Assembly (NCBI RefSeq): GCF_900112775.1
Contig: NZ_FOYZ01000001.1
Location: 124,001-188,000 of the forward strand
DNA: 64,000 nt
Reading direction: 5' to 3'
DNA from: Anaeromicropila populeti
GTDB taxonomy: Bacteria; Bacillota; Clostridia; Lachnospirales; Lachnospiraceae
The notes below the pieces were generated by a model. That model saw only the letters and a list, made by a program, of their open reading frames with translations. It made no database searches and was not told the DNA's origin. Shown here piece after piece: positions 46,501 to 55,340 of the stretch (position 1 is the first letter of the stretch; the number at the start of each line of letters is the position of its first letter). The translations under genes were made by a program, and so were the position numbers.

Positions 46501-47209
46501 CCATTGCCTGGCAGCACTTATCAGGAAGTTCCGTCAAGCTATTATGAATAACATGGAGCAGGAACTGAAGCCACTCACTTTTCTCCATATCTTCTACAGT
46601 AGAAATGGAAAAACTCTCTTTTTGTTCTAGAAGCCAATCCTTTGGCCATGGGTGACTAATAGAAAAATCATATAATTGTAAAATAAAATCCCCTATTCCA
46701 TCATCCGTTTTTCCAGTTGAGTACGCTTCAATAAACTGATAAAAGGATTCTTCTTCCTCTGCATACTTCTCTTCTAAAAGCTCATCTACCACATCTCCTT
46801 TTAAAAGAGTCAGCTCAACCTCATCTCCTAGTCTTATGGCTGGATCAATATTAATGGTATTAAAATAATTCCGTATCACATAATTGCAAAAACTGTGAAT
46901 GGTAGTGATTTGTGCATTATGAACAAGCGTCATCTGCTTCTGCAAATGCACATTGTCCATACCCTCTCTTAGCTTGCTGTCTAATGCCTTCTCAATTCGT
47001 TCTCTCATTTCAGCAGCTGCCGCCTTTGTAAATGTAACAATCAGCATACGGTCAATATCCACCGGATTTTCTTGGGAAATTACCTTTTGAATAATACGTT
47101 CCACCAACACGGCTGTTTTTCCAGAGCCTGCTGCTGCTGATACTAAAATATTCTGTCCCCGTGCCTCAATTACTTTCTTCTGTTCCTCGGTCCACACCAT
47201 ATTGCTCAT
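43559..47209 (-). CDS. addA: ATP-dependent helicase/nuclease subunit A
   Basis: The protein has about 1216 residues from the ATG at 47209, with GGGAGG six bases upstream and inside the end of addB. It is an UvrD-like helicase with Walker A VSAAAGSGKTAVLVERI near residue 24, motif II IDEYQDSN and motif VI LYVALTRAKESLIL. A C-terminal RecB-type nuclease has VLIDYKTDYVPR. With AddB it resects double-strand breaks until a Chi site and loads RecA. The 44-base overlap with addB implies coupled translation. Confidence 0.95.
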   Translation of the reverse strand: MSNMVWTEEQKKVIEARGQNILVSAAAGSGKTAVLVERIIQKVISQENPVDIDRMLIVTFTKAAAAEMRERIEKALDSKLREGMDNVHLQKQMTLVHNAQITTIHSFCNYVIRNYFNTINIDPAIRLGDEVELTLLKGDVVDELLEEKYAEEEESFYQFIEAYSTGKTDDGIGDFILQLYDFSISHPWPKDWLLEQKESFSISTVEDMEKSEWLQFLLHVIHNSLTELPDKCCQAMEIAKEPGGPGAYLEALESDLEIARQLTEKYSFVEYYDIITNVEWKKLKRVSKKDEVDPDKQELVKRIRSEVKETIEGIAKKYFFQSMEQMLVDLQATKNHMCTLIDLTILFADKFREKKLEKKVMDFNDLEHLALNILVSKDEKGQVVFSPAALELSEFYDEIMIDEYQDSNLVQEWILKSISKERFQQPNMFMVGDVKQSIYKFRLAKPELFMEKLRAYKLEEAENGPGLRIDLDKNFRSRDIVLDFVNFIFQQMMQKKMGEVEYDRAAELKPGADYPETGENYASQVEILFLVPEEKEAAGEEGEEQAEETERELEARIVAKKIKTMMQMQKVYDKELGSYREMKFSDIVILLRTISGWSEEFTNILMAEGIPAVSDTQIGYFSALEVKTVLNMLSIIDNPKQDIPLAAVLHSPMYQFSSEELAIIRAFYLKGDLYEAVYSYGAEGEILELKEKVNVFLNQLNKFRYMVPYTSIHSLIQSVIEDTGYGSFVAVMPAGQRRTGNLDMLIRKAIDFEATSYKGLFQFNRYIEKLHKYNIDFGEAGGDEAATDAVRIMSIHKSKGLEFPVVFVSGLGKQFNLQDARSKLLLHEELGLGPDFIDPVIRIKRTTLRKKAIQTKIQLESLGEELRVLYVALTRAKESLILTGFVKKGIELIEKWEENKEREKRELDFLTLSSAHCFLDWIGAAVYYPNAAKLNIQYVSLKNMVFDEVKKQITEELQKEELLNWDCTNSYDVLIGNEIARRMEYEYQYRREQEIPVKFTVSELKRLLGNIKEEEIQEGEALFPEEKGQQAAPVPNFISKTENTTSMRKGILYHKVMQEIDFNKIDTEDDIVKEIDRLVEEGLILEEEKKEVSVKKVMNFFDSDLAILMKEAKKKGKLYREKQFVIGLPAKELPGGFDSGELVLIQGIIDAYIQTEKGLVLIDYKTDYVPRNGVSSFLNRYRPQLDYYQRALEHITGEKVEKKCIYSFFMGKEFWI

Positions 47210-50200
47210 TGATTTCCTCCCAAATGTCATCCTTATTACGTTTCATCAGTTTTCTATACTGATTTCCAGGAAGCTTTCGATCAAACCCGCAAATCCCATC
47301 AAACTTACAATAGTCACACGCTGTCCGTTTATCCATCTGATATGGTACTGCTTTTGTATTTCCATCCACAATTTCCTTACCAAATTGGGTAATTTTATTT
47401 TCTACAAATGTAGAAAGGGCTTTAAATTCTTCTTCCCCTGCAACACTGGAATACGCACTAAAATTTCCTTTTGTAGTCAGCTCCACTGGAATCACCGTTG
47501 ACTTTGCTGACTGTTCCTCTTCAAATACCCGATCCAGCCTCTTTAAAATATTTTTATCACGATTTACCAATCCATTCATTTTAAGTTCCTTTAAAATGGC
47601 CTCTTCAACCTTCTCCTTTGCTTCCTCTGAGGAAAGTCTTTCGATCATTGGATCTTGAATGTTATAATAAAAAATTCCTGCTGGAATAACTTTTTTTAAC
47701 GGCGTCTTATTTTTCTCCATTTCCATAACAGCATTCAGATAAACAACTAACTGTAGTTGTAATCCGTAATATATTTTTGTCAAATCAAACGTTGTTTCAC
47801 CTGATTTATAGTCAATAACCTTTATGCAGACTGTTTCCTCCTCTTCCAGTACATCTATTCTGTCTATTCGTCCCTTCAATCTCATAATAGACTGCTGATC
47901 CAATGTTATTGTATTAGCAGCCAGATGATCGACTGGTGAAAAATACACTTCATAGCCTGACGGTTCAAAGTCACCTTGCGAAATTTGCTGGCACAAGGCC
48001 CATATTGTTCTGCTGGTCATTCGCTCAAGCCGGTTCACTAAATATTCATTTCGTTTTGAACTGAAAATCACAGGGCTATCATGTCCCTCCACAGCCTGAA
48101 TAACTGCCTCGTGAACAAACAAATCTCTTTGCCCTTCCATATCCTCTTTGCCAAGTTCTCTCCAGGTAACCCCTTCCCTTTGAATATTCTTCGAAAAAAT
48201 CTCAATTGACTTATGAAATAAATCTCCAATATCAGGGATTGCCACACGGAACTCTTTTCTTTCTTGAAGCCCCAGTCCATAAGCAAGAAAATGGGCAAAT
48301 GCACAAGAAGCATACTGTTCCAGCCTTGTCACACTATTATGAAGCTCTGTTCCATATAGCGCATTTACCACAGCTCTGGAAAGTTTTTTCTCCTCATTGG
48401 TATAATAGACTCCTTGAACCAGTCTCCTAAGTTCCTTTCGGAAATTTTCCTGCCTCATATAATAAGAAAACAATTCTTTCCAATATATATCAACTTTACC
48501 CACGGGAAATTTTCCAAGCCCATCCAACAAGTAGGTCCACCCCCTGTCTCCTCCCAATATCTTGTCCAGAATTACTTCCTCTCTGTCTTCCTCTGTAACA
48601 GTTAAATCAGGAAATATTTTTTTTATCTTCCCTATAAGAAAAGAAGGCTTTTGTGCTTTTCCATCTGCACCCAGCTTACTATAAGAGATAAACAGCTTTT
48701 CTGATGCCTTTGTCAAATTGAAATACAGATAAAATTGCTCAATATAAGCATTCTGCCGTTTTGTAGGGGCAAGTTCCATCTTATTTTCACTCAAAAGCTC
48801 TCTTTCCCTGTCAGAAAAAATCCCGCCAGATTCTTTGCTTTTGGGAATAATTCCATCATTAACTCCTATAAAAAATAAGGCTTTAATATCTTTCAGACGG
48901 GTTCTCTCTATATCCCCCACCATAAGCTGGTCTACTCCTGGTGGAATCAATCCAACCTGCATCTCACTATATCCTGTATCTAATATTTCCTGATATTCTT
49001 TTAATGACATTGAATCCGTTCCAAGCAATTCCACTATTTTATCAAACAGTTCCATTACAATCCGGTAAATCTGCCGAAACTCCTTCACAAGAAGGGGCTT
49101 TTCTTCCTTTTCAAACAGTTCACAATACTGCTCTAATTTCTCATATAGCCTCTGCTGCACAATGAACTCATACATTGCCCTTGTATAGTCCTCAACTGTA
49201 CAGTCTTTCCTTTTTATAGCATCATAAAAAGGAATTAACGGTTCCATAACCCTGGCCCGAATTCCGTTCAATTCATCGAAATCATACTGGGATGCTTTTT
49301 TTCCTCTACTTTTCCAAACCTTATTCCACGCTCCATAGCCTCTTATTCCATAAGCAAGAACATAATTTTCAAGCATATCTATTTCACTGCGGCTTATCTC
49401 TAATAACCCCGTACGTAAATAACGAAAAACACCTTCATACGTAAAATGATTTACAAATACATCTAATAAAGCTCTTAACAAATCCACAAATGGATTTAAA
49501 CGGACATCCTTTTTATTATCAATGAAAAAGCAAATCCCTGCCTTCTCAAATTCTCTCTCAATGATACTTTCATATGTCCCAATATCACCTGTCACTACAG
49601 CAATGTCTCGATACCGATACTCCTTTTCACGTAATAGATACTGAATTTTTTCCAATACATACTGAATTTCTTTCTTTGTGCTTCCAGCTGCATAAAGTGA
49701 AATGTCATTTTGTACTATATTGCAGCATTCATAAGGATACCGAAAAAGATTTTTTTCTAAAGAAGCCAGCGCGGGACTATTCCCAAACCGATAGGGTACC
49801 TTATCCTTTTCTCCGGCAAACCATGGTTCATCTATTTCTGTACTGGTTTCCTTTGCTATCTGGAACAATTGGTGTATTGTTTTCTTGCTTAAATAGAAAA
49901 GCTGGAATTCCTCACCCTTCTTCATATAATCTTCTCTTGGATCCAACGTCACAGTAATCATTACTTTTTTGGACACTGAAAAAAGACTTCTGATTAGTTT
50001 ATATTGATTTGGCGTAAATCCCGTAAAGCCATCAAAACATATTACACTATTTTTTAAAATCTTTGATTTAATTACTACGTCACATAATACTTCCAAAACT
50101 TCTTCTGCTGTAATGTATTTATTTTCCAACATCTTTTGAAAACTTTCGTAGACAAGAACGGTATCATGAAGTTTTCCACATAACATAGGTTTATTTTGGG

Positions 50201-50636
50201 TAACGTCAATCATTTTTAAAAGCTGCTGAGGCTCAATACTATATTGAAGCAGTTCGGAAATAAGCGATTTTATTTCTTCTACAAACCCTTGCTTCCTCAT
50301 ATCTGCTTTAAAAACAGATAACTCCTCTTTCTTTTCCTCCAGTGCCTTACGAACCAGCATACTTTTTCCTGTTTCTTCTAAAATAGATACCTTGGACTTG
50401 CCAAGTTCCTCAAAAATCCGATAAGACAGTCTAAGGAAGCTTAACACATCTACGTTCATAATTCCATGTCTGGGATGCATGGAAACAATATCCTTCTGTG
50501 TTTGAAGTGTAAACTGCTCAGGAACAATCATAATGTAATTACAATCTATGTCTTTCAAAGACTCTGCTATCATATATTGATTTACTCGATAAGATTTACC
50601 GGAACCTGAGCTGCCAAGCACTAATTGTAATGACAT
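47166..50636 (-). CDS. addB: ATP-dependent helicase/nuclease subunit B
   Basis: The protein has about 1156 residues from the ATG at 50636, with GGAG upstream. The P-loop GSSGSGKSYRVNQYM is at the N-terminus. Near the C-terminus the nuclease motif VIDYKSGETTFD and four Cys (ASCAFAHF near 790, then CDYCKFDGICGFD near 1110) build the AddB Fe-S nuclease domain. AddB recognises Chi and degrades the 5' strand. First gene of the addBA operon. Confidence 0.95.
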   Translation of the reverse strand: MSLQLVLGSSGSGKSYRVNQYMIAESLKDIDCNYIMIVPEQFTLQTQKDIVSMHPRHGIMNVDVLSFLRLSYRIFEELGKSKVSILEETGKSMLVRKALEEKKEELSVFKADMRKQGFVEEIKSLISELLQYSIEPQQLLKMIDVTQNKPMLCGKLHDTVLVYESFQKMLENKYITAEEVLEVLCDVVIKSKILKNSVICFDGFTGFTPNQYKLIRSLFSVSKKVMITVTLDPREDYMKKGEEFQLFYLSKKTIHQLFQIAKETSTEIDEPWFAGEKDKVPYRFGNSPALASLEKNLFRYPYECCNIVQNDISLYAAGSTKKEIQYVLEKIQYLLREKEYRYRDIAVVTGDIGTYESIIEREFEKAGICFFIDNKKDVRLNPFVDLLRALLDVFVNHFTYEGVFRYLRTGLLEISRSEIDMLENYVLAYGIRGYGAWNKVWKSRGKKASQYDFDELNGIRARVMEPLIPFYDAIKRKDCTVEDYTRAMYEFIVQQRLYEKLEQYCELFEKEEKPLLVKEFRQIYRIVMELFDKIVELLGTDSMSLKEYQEILDTGYSEMQVGLIPPGVDQLMVGDIERTRLKDIKALFFIGVNDGIIPKSKESGGIFSDRERELLSENKMELAPTKRQNAYIEQFYLYFNLTKASEKLFISYSKLGADGKAQKPSFLIGKIKKIFPDLTVTEEDREEVILDKILGGDRGWTYLLDGLGKFPVGKVDIYWKELFSYYMRQENFRKELRRLVQGVYYTNEEKKLSRAVVNALYGTELHNSVTRLEQYASCAFAHFLAYGLGLQERKEFRVAIPDIGDLFHKSIEIFSKNIQREGVTWRELGKEDMEGQRDLFVHEAVIQAVEGHDSPVIFSSKRNEYLVNRLERMTSRTIWALCQQISQGDFEPSGYEVYFSPVDHLAANTITLDQQSIMRLKGRIDRIDVLEEEETVCIKVIDYKSGETTFDLTKIYYGLQLQLVVYLNAVMEMEKNKTPLKKVIPAGIFYYNIQDPMIERLSSEEAKEKVEEAILKELKMNGLVNRDKNILKRLDRVFEEEQSAKSTVIPVELTTKGNFSAYSSVAGEEEFKALSTFVENKITQFGKEIVDGNTKAVPYQMDKRTACDYCKFDGICGFDRKLPGNQYRKLMKRNKDDIWEEINEQYGVDRGTEESN

Positions 50637-50769
50637 TATCATCACTCCTGTCTAAAATATTTTTGCAATCATTCAAAAAGTTATCATATTTATAAAAAAA
50701 TCACATATCATTATAAAAAGGAAGATATTCGGTACTAATACCAATCTTATGTAGTCATTGGAGGTTTTC

Positions 50770-51210
50770 ATGTCAAAAACTAAAATTGTTATTATTCAAC
50801 TAAAAGAAATTGTATACACTGCAATTTTTGTGGGTCTTGGTATTTTATTAATTCTCTTGCTCATTTTTATGTTTTTACCGAAAAGCAAAGATAACAAAGT
50901 TGCTGAAAATGAGTCGCAATACATACCTGGCGTTTACACCAGTCAGATTACAATTGGTGATAACTCCTTAAATATTGAAGTGGTTTTGGATGAAAACCAT
51001 ATTAATGCCGTTACTGTTTCAAATTTAGATGACACAATTACTACCATGTATCCATTAGTAGTTCCTGCTCTTGAAACAATTCAGACCCAACTATGTAACA
51101 ATGTAACAATCGATGAAGTTGTTATATCGGACGACTGCAAATATACACAAATGCTTCTTTTAGATGGTGTTGAAACTGCCATAGAAAAGGCTAAAGTTCC
51201 TGAATCTTAA
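50770..51210 (+). CDS. Membrane-anchored protein of unknown function
   Basis: The protein has about 146 residues from the ATG at 50770, with GGAGG five bases upstream. One N-terminal helix (about residues 17-39, IFVGLGILLILLLIFMFL) acts as anchor or uncleaved signal. The exported part begins with YIPGVYTSQITIGDNSLNIE and resembles an FMN-binding-like or related beta fold seen in Clostridia, but the usual flavinylation motif is not evident. It is divergent from addB and ends in a strong hairpin. Confidence 0.7.
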   Translation: MSKTKIVIIQLKEIVYTAIFVGLGILLILLLIFMFLPKSKDNKVAENESQYIPGVYTSQITIGDNSLNIEVVLDENHINAVTVSNLDDTITTMYPLVVPALETIQTQLCNNVTIDEVVISDDCKYTQMLLLDGVETAIEKAKVPES

Positions 51211-51216
51211 AGGCAG

Positions 51217-51265
51217 AAAGAGTTCTATCGAGATACGAGTTCTTCGTAATCGATAGAACTTCTTT
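51217..51265. terminator. Bidirectional terminator hairpin
   Basis: Arms containing GTTCTATCGA and TCGATAGAAC close an inner TACGA/TCGTA stem. Positions 51217-51231 and 51250-51265 pair almost fully. It separates two convergent genes. Confidence 0.85.
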
Positions 51266-51269
51266 TGTA

Positions 51270-51548
51270 TTAAACGATTAACTTGAAATTTTTCCAGTAA
51301 CGCTCTAGCTGGTCGTCCCGAACAGCCCTGTAAAAAAGTCTTGCTAGTTCTTCCATATCATCTTCCGATTTTATTTTAACTATAATATCATCTGGTGCCT
51401 TATAAGTCAGATATGGCTTATTTTTATTCCTTTTCACCCATTCTCTTGCTTGTATTTCCCAGTTCAAAATCATTTCTTCTGTCAGTCTGTCATACTCTGT
51501 CATCTGAAATTTTACTTCCTCTACAAAATCTTCAAAATCCAACTCCAT
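51270..51548 (-). CDS. Small protein of unknown function (92 residues)
   Basis: The protein is hydrophilic and rich in Glu and Lys. I do not recognise a family. It starts inside the last codons of nadE, at an ATG with GGAGG, and ends at the shared terminator. The overlap suggests translation coupled to nadE. A helix-rich fold is likely (EDFVEEVKFQMTEYDRLTEE and DDMEELARLFYRAVRDDQLE). Confidence 0.65.
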   Translation of the reverse strand: MELDFEDFVEEVKFQMTEYDRLTEEMILNWEIQAREWVKRNKNKPYLTYKAPDDIIVKIKSEDDMEELARLFYRAVRDDQLERYWKNFKLIV

Positions 51549-53478
51549 ATTTATCCTCCAATTTTCTTAAATCTTCTAACCACACTTCAGCAACTGCATC
51601 ACTTGGCATCCGTAAGTCCCCTCTAGGTGAAACTGCGACACTTCCAACCTTTGGTCCATCTGGTAGACAAGATCTTTTATATTGCTGGCTGAAAAATCTT
51701 TTATAAAATGTGGTCAGCCATTTATAAATCACATTTTTGTCATAGGTTCCGCCAAAAGCATATGATGCAAGTACAAAGATTTTGGAGGGTCTGTACCCAA
51801 AGCGCATTACATAGTACAGAAAAAAGTCGTGCAGCTCATAAGGTCCTACAATGTCCTCTGTCCTCTGTGAGATTGCCCCTTCCTTGGGTGGTAATAGTTC
51901 TGGACTAACTGGAGTATCTAAAATATCCAGAAGCAGCTTAGACAGTTCCTCATCCACAACTGTTTCTGCATAATACAACACAAGGTATTTCACTAATGTT
52001 TTGGGAACTGATGCATTTACTCCATACATTGACATATGATCACCATTATAGGTCGCCCATCCTAATGCCAACTCAGATAAATCACCTGTTCCAATAACAA
52101 GCCCATTATACAGATTTGCCATATTCATAAGCACTAGCGTCCGAATACGTGCCTGGGCATTTTCATAGGTCACATCATGGGTTTTCATATCATGTCCAAT
52201 ACTATCCAGGTGCATCGTTACCTCTTCGCTAATCGGTATCTCCTTCAACGTGGCACCTAACTTTAAAGTCAGATTTACTGCATTTTGATACGTTCGGTCT
52301 GTTGTTCCAAAACAAGGCATTGTAACTGCTATTATATTTTTTCGTTCCAGCTTTAATAAATCAAATGCCTTTGCAATTACAAGCAGTGCCAGTGTAGAGT
52401 CCAGCCCGCCAGATATACCAACTACTACTGTCTTGGCATTTGTGTGTTCCAGCCTCTTTTTCAAACCTAATGCCTGAATTGTCAAAATCTCTCTGCATCG
52501 TCTGTCCCTGTCACTTTTACTGCCAGGTACAAATGGAGCTTTGTCAACAAACCTTGTTAAAACCGTTTCTTCCAGCCCTTTATAGTAAAAATCTGCATAA
52601 ACATATTCCTGTTCCATCTCTTCAGCTGCCGGAAACGTAGACATCCGCCTTCTTTCATTTACCAGGCGTTCCAGATCCAGCTCTGAAATAACAGTCTCAT
52701 TCTGGAATCTCTCTGCCTCTGCCAGAACAGTTCCATTTTCCGCAATAATATTATGTGCTCCAAAAACTAAATCTGTAGAGGATTCGCCTTCCCCAGCATC
52801 CGCATATAAATATCCACAAATCAGCTTGGCAGAATGATTTCTCACCAATTCCCGACGATACATATCTTTCCCTGTTGTTTCGTCACTGGCTGACAAGTTT
52901 ACAATCACAGTAGCTCCTTTTAACACGTGCTGGCAAGATGGCGGCACGGGAACCCATAGATCTTCACAAATATCAACTCCAATCAATAAATCCTTTTGAT
53001 TTGTACAGCGAAATAAAATATTTGTACTGAAAGGAATTCCTTCTTGACCATTTATATTTACATACTCTATTTTTTTTCTTCCCTTTGTAAAATGTCTTGC
53101 CTCATAAAATTCAGAATAATTTGGAATGTAAGATTTTGGTACCAGTCCCAGTATTTTTCCGTTTGCAAGACCCGCTGCAACATTATAGAGCTTTCCCTCT
53201 TTCATAAATGGCAGACCTACAAATACAAGCACATCTCTGTCTTTTGTTTCCTTTGCAATATATTCCAACTGCCGCAATGCTCCCTCTAATAAGATGTCTT
53301 GAAGAAACAAATCACTGCAAGTATATCCCGTCAGGCACAATTCTGGAAAAACAATTATTTTTGCTCCTGCTTCACTATTTTTTTTCACCAGTTCCATAAT
53401 TTGATTTGCATTATATCTGGGATCTGCCACTTTAATTTTGGGCGTTGCAGCACAAACTTTTACATATCCATTGTACAT
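51532..53478 (-). CDS. nadE: Glutamine-dependent NAD+ synthetase
   Basis: The protein has about 648 residues from the ATG at 53478, with AGGAG at good spacing; a frame from 53514 lacks a site. The N-terminal nitrilase-type glutaminase has Glu in FPELCLTGYT, Lys in LVPKSYIPNY and Cys in GVDICEDLW. The C-terminal synthetase has the PP-loop GISGGLDSTLALLV near 360. It converts deamido-NAD to NAD with ammonia drawn from glutamine through an internal channel. Full length. Confidence 0.95.
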   Translation of the reverse strand: MYNGYVKVCAATPKIKVADPRYNANQIMELVKKNSEAGAKIIVFPELCLTGYTCSDLFLQDILLEGALRQLEYIAKETKDRDVLVFVGLPFMKEGKLYNVAAGLANGKILGLVPKSYIPNYSEFYEARHFTKGRKKIEYVNINGQEGIPFSTNILFRCTNQKDLLIGVDICEDLWVPVPPSCQHVLKGATVIVNLSASDETTGKDMYRRELVRNHSAKLICGYLYADAGEGESSTDLVFGAHNIIAENGTVLAEAERFQNETVISELDLERLVNERRRMSTFPAAEEMEQEYVYADFYYKGLEETVLTRFVDKAPFVPGSKSDRDRRCREILTIQALGLKKRLEHTNAKTVVVGISGGLDSTLALLVIAKAFDLLKLERKNIIAVTMPCFGTTDRTYQNAVNLTLKLGATLKEIPISEEVTMHLDSIGHDMKTHDVTYENAQARIRTLVLMNMANLYNGLVIGTGDLSELALGWATYNGDHMSMYGVNASVPKTLVKYLVLYYAETVVDEELSKLLLDILDTPVSPELLPPKEGAISQRTEDIVGPYELHDFFLYYVMRFGYRPSKIFVLASYAFGGTYDKNVIYKWLTTFYKRFFSQQYKRSCLPDGPKVGSVAVSPRGDLRMPSDAVAEVWLEDLRKLEDKYGVGF

Positions 53479-53534
53479 ATATCTCCTGCCTTTCTCAACT
53501 ACAGTATTGACCATATGTTATGTTGTTTTATCTT

Positions 53535-53563
53535 ATTATATTTATTATCAATTTAAAAAACAA
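53535..53563 (-). promoter_or_regulatory. Predicted nadE promoter
   Basis: On the minus strand, TTGTTT (53558-53563) and TATAAT (53535-53540) are 17 bases apart, between the 6S-like RNA terminator and the nadE start. Confidence 0.55.
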
Positions 53564-53584
53564 GTATATGTAAAAATTTTTACT

Positions 53585-53810
53585 CAAAAAAAGCAGCGTT
53601 TCCGCTGCCAACATAATTATATTCACCCAAAATGCCGTTTCCTGTATTTTGACTCCTAGCCATAGCTAGGTGGGCAACCGCACATAAACTTCTGTCTTCC
53701 GCTGCAAACGGCGGCCTGACATAGGCTTACGAATAATAGGAATCCCTTTTAAAGAAATGTAGGTTCAAAATAACAAGGAGTATCGAACATCTCAGGACTC
53801 ATCTTTTGTT
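53585..53810 (-). ncRNA. ssrS: Probable 6S RNA
   Basis: This gene-free stretch on the minus strand has a strong promoter at one end and a strong terminator at the other. It contains a conserved-looking core with TCCTTGTTATTTTGAACC near the 5' part and GGTTGCCCACCT near the 3' part. TATTTTGA (5') can pair with TCAAAATA (3'), closing a long rod with inner hairpins such as CCTAGC/GCTAGG. Size (about 200-225 nt), a rod with a central bubble and the GAACC/CCCACC blocks fit Firmicute 6S RNA, which binds sigma-A RNA polymerase. Assigned from memory of the family, not by a covariance search. Confidence 0.75.
53586..53608 (-). terminator. Terminator of the 6S-like RNA
   Basis: GCAGCG (minus-strand 5' arm, 53603-53608) and CGCTGC (53593-53598) form a 6-bp G+C stem with a GAAA loop, followed by seven T. 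Confidence 0.9.
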
Positions 53811-53816
53811 GTATCT

Positions 53817-53846
53817 ATTATATCATTTCCAACTCGATTTTGTCAA
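53817..53846 (-). promoter_or_regulatory. Consensus promoter of the 6S-like RNA inside the kinase gene end
   Basis: On the minus strand, TTGACA (53841-53846) and TATAAT (53817-53822) are 18 bases apart. The -10 box contains the kinase stop codon, so the promoter is written into the last ten codons of that gene. Confidence 0.75.
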
Positions 53847-55317
53847 AGGCAAATTCAAACATGGTACCAATTCCCACTTCACTCTCTACATCCACAGTTC
53901 CGCCATGCTTAATGGCAATCTGCTTCGCAATCACCAATCCAAGTCCTGAACCCTGAGCATTCTGTCTCAGTTTTGACTTATAAAATTTTTCAAAAATAAA
54001 CGGAAGCTCTTCCCCTGAAATTCCAATCCCTTTATCTGTAATTCGTATTCTCAAAAGTTCTTTGCTCTCTATTTCAATTAAAATTTCTCCATTTTCTTTT
54101 GAAAACTTTATCGCATTGTCAATAATAATCATAAACATCTGCCTCAGCCGGTCGTAGTCACCATGCATCATTGCACATTCTGTATCCTGTTTCATTTTAA
54201 TCGATATATTCTTCTTCCGTGCAATAACTCTAGCACTGCGGATAATATCTTCAAATACCTGTACTAAGTTTACAGGTTCTGCATCTATTACAAAATCTGG
54301 GTTCTGCATCTTTGATAAGATCAGCAGATCCCCTACAAGACGTTCCATACTTTTACACTCCAAAAGCATTCTTTCGTAATACTTTCTTTTTTTTGCTTCA
54401 TCCGTAATTACGTCATCTACAAGCATTTCTGTATACCCACGCATAACTGTAATAGGAGTCCTTAGCTCATGTGATACATTAGCAAAAAAATCAAGTCTCA
54501 TCTGCTCTATATTTTTTCTTTCTGCCTCATTCTCCTTAAGCCGATCCGAAAGAATATCAATGGCACCCGCCAGCTGACCGATTTCACCATGCTTTACCAG
54601 ACCTGTTTTAATATCATAATTCCCATCTGCCAATGTCAATGCCGTCTTCCGCATCTCTGAAATTGGGCCTGAAATCTGCCTTGCAAAAACTGTAGAAACA
54701 ATAACAGATATTATTAAAGCAACCACACTGCTTATCCAGATTAGTGACTGGCTTCGATTAATGACTTTTTTCTGACCTTCCATCACAGATAAAATCATAA
54801 CAGCACCTGCAACATTTCCTCCTGCGTCCATAACTGGGACTGCTACTCTTACCATCAATCTTCCATAGACATCATCATTCCCTGCATTATATGCTGTTTT
54901 TCCTGAAAATGCCTTGTTGAGAATTTCATTATATTCTGGCATAAGCGTAACATTTGAAAGCTTAATATTGGTGAAAGTATCTGCCAACGGAGTCTGTACA
55001 TTAGGATTTGCCAAAATCCAAACATCTGTCAATTCGGGGTCTTCTACCGTATAGAGTGCGTCTTCATACGCAATAAACTCATTCTGCTGCTCTGTTGCCG
55101 AAAAATCAGAAACTTGAAAAGCAATTCGCTCAGCCTGCCTAATCAAATCATCCCGATATGTTTCCATAGTGCCGCTTTCATATAGCTTCATATAGATAAA
55201 TCCCAAAAGCACTGCAAATAGAGAAACGACAACTGCAAAATAGCTGAATATCCGAAAGAACAAGCGATTATAAAATCTAATAGGCAGATTATCCTTTACC
55301 CTTTTTACTTTCTTCAT
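53818..55317 (-). CDS. Membrane sensor histidine kinase with extracellular sensor
   Basis: In this 499-residue protein, helices at about residues 18-42 and 190-212 flank an extracellular domain of about 150 residues. HAMP follows, then HisKA with FFANVSHELRTPITVMRGYT and an ATPase domain with IIDNAIKFS, DKGIGI and GSGLGLVIAKQI. It is paired with the response regulator 23 bases upstream. The general layout resembles VicK/PhoR-like kinases; the signal is unknown. Confidence 0.92.
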   Translation of the reverse strand: MKKVKRVKDNLPIRFYNRLFFRIFSYFAVVVSLFAVLLGFIYMKLYESGTMETYRDDLIRQAERIAFQVSDFSATEQQNEFIAYEDALYTVEDPELTDVWILANPNVQTPLADTFTNIKLSNVTLMPEYNEILNKAFSGKTAYNAGNDDVYGRLMVRVAVPVMDAGGNVAGAVMILSVMEGQKKVINRSQSLIWISSVVALIISVIVSTVFARQISGPISEMRKTALTLADGNYDIKTGLVKHGEIGQLAGAIDILSDRLKENEAERKNIEQMRLDFFANVSHELRTPITVMRGYTEMLVDDVITDEAKKRKYYERMLLECKSMERLVGDLLILSKMQNPDFVIDAEPVNLVQVFEDIIRSARVIARKKNISIKMKQDTECAMMHGDYDRLRQMFMIIIDNAIKFSKENGEILIEIESKELLRIRITDKGIGISGEELPFIFEKFYKSKLRQNAQGSGLGLVIAKQIAIKHGGTVDVESEVGIGTMFEFAFDKIELEMI

Positions 55318-55340
55318 CTCATCTCACCGTTCTTAGATTT

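Noticed and set aside
53585-53810. RNA considered as a riboswitch leader of nadE
   Set aside because: It ends at a strong terminator and nadE has its own promoter after it. A leader riboswitch is possible, but the 6S-like blocks and independent promoter favour a separate RNA.
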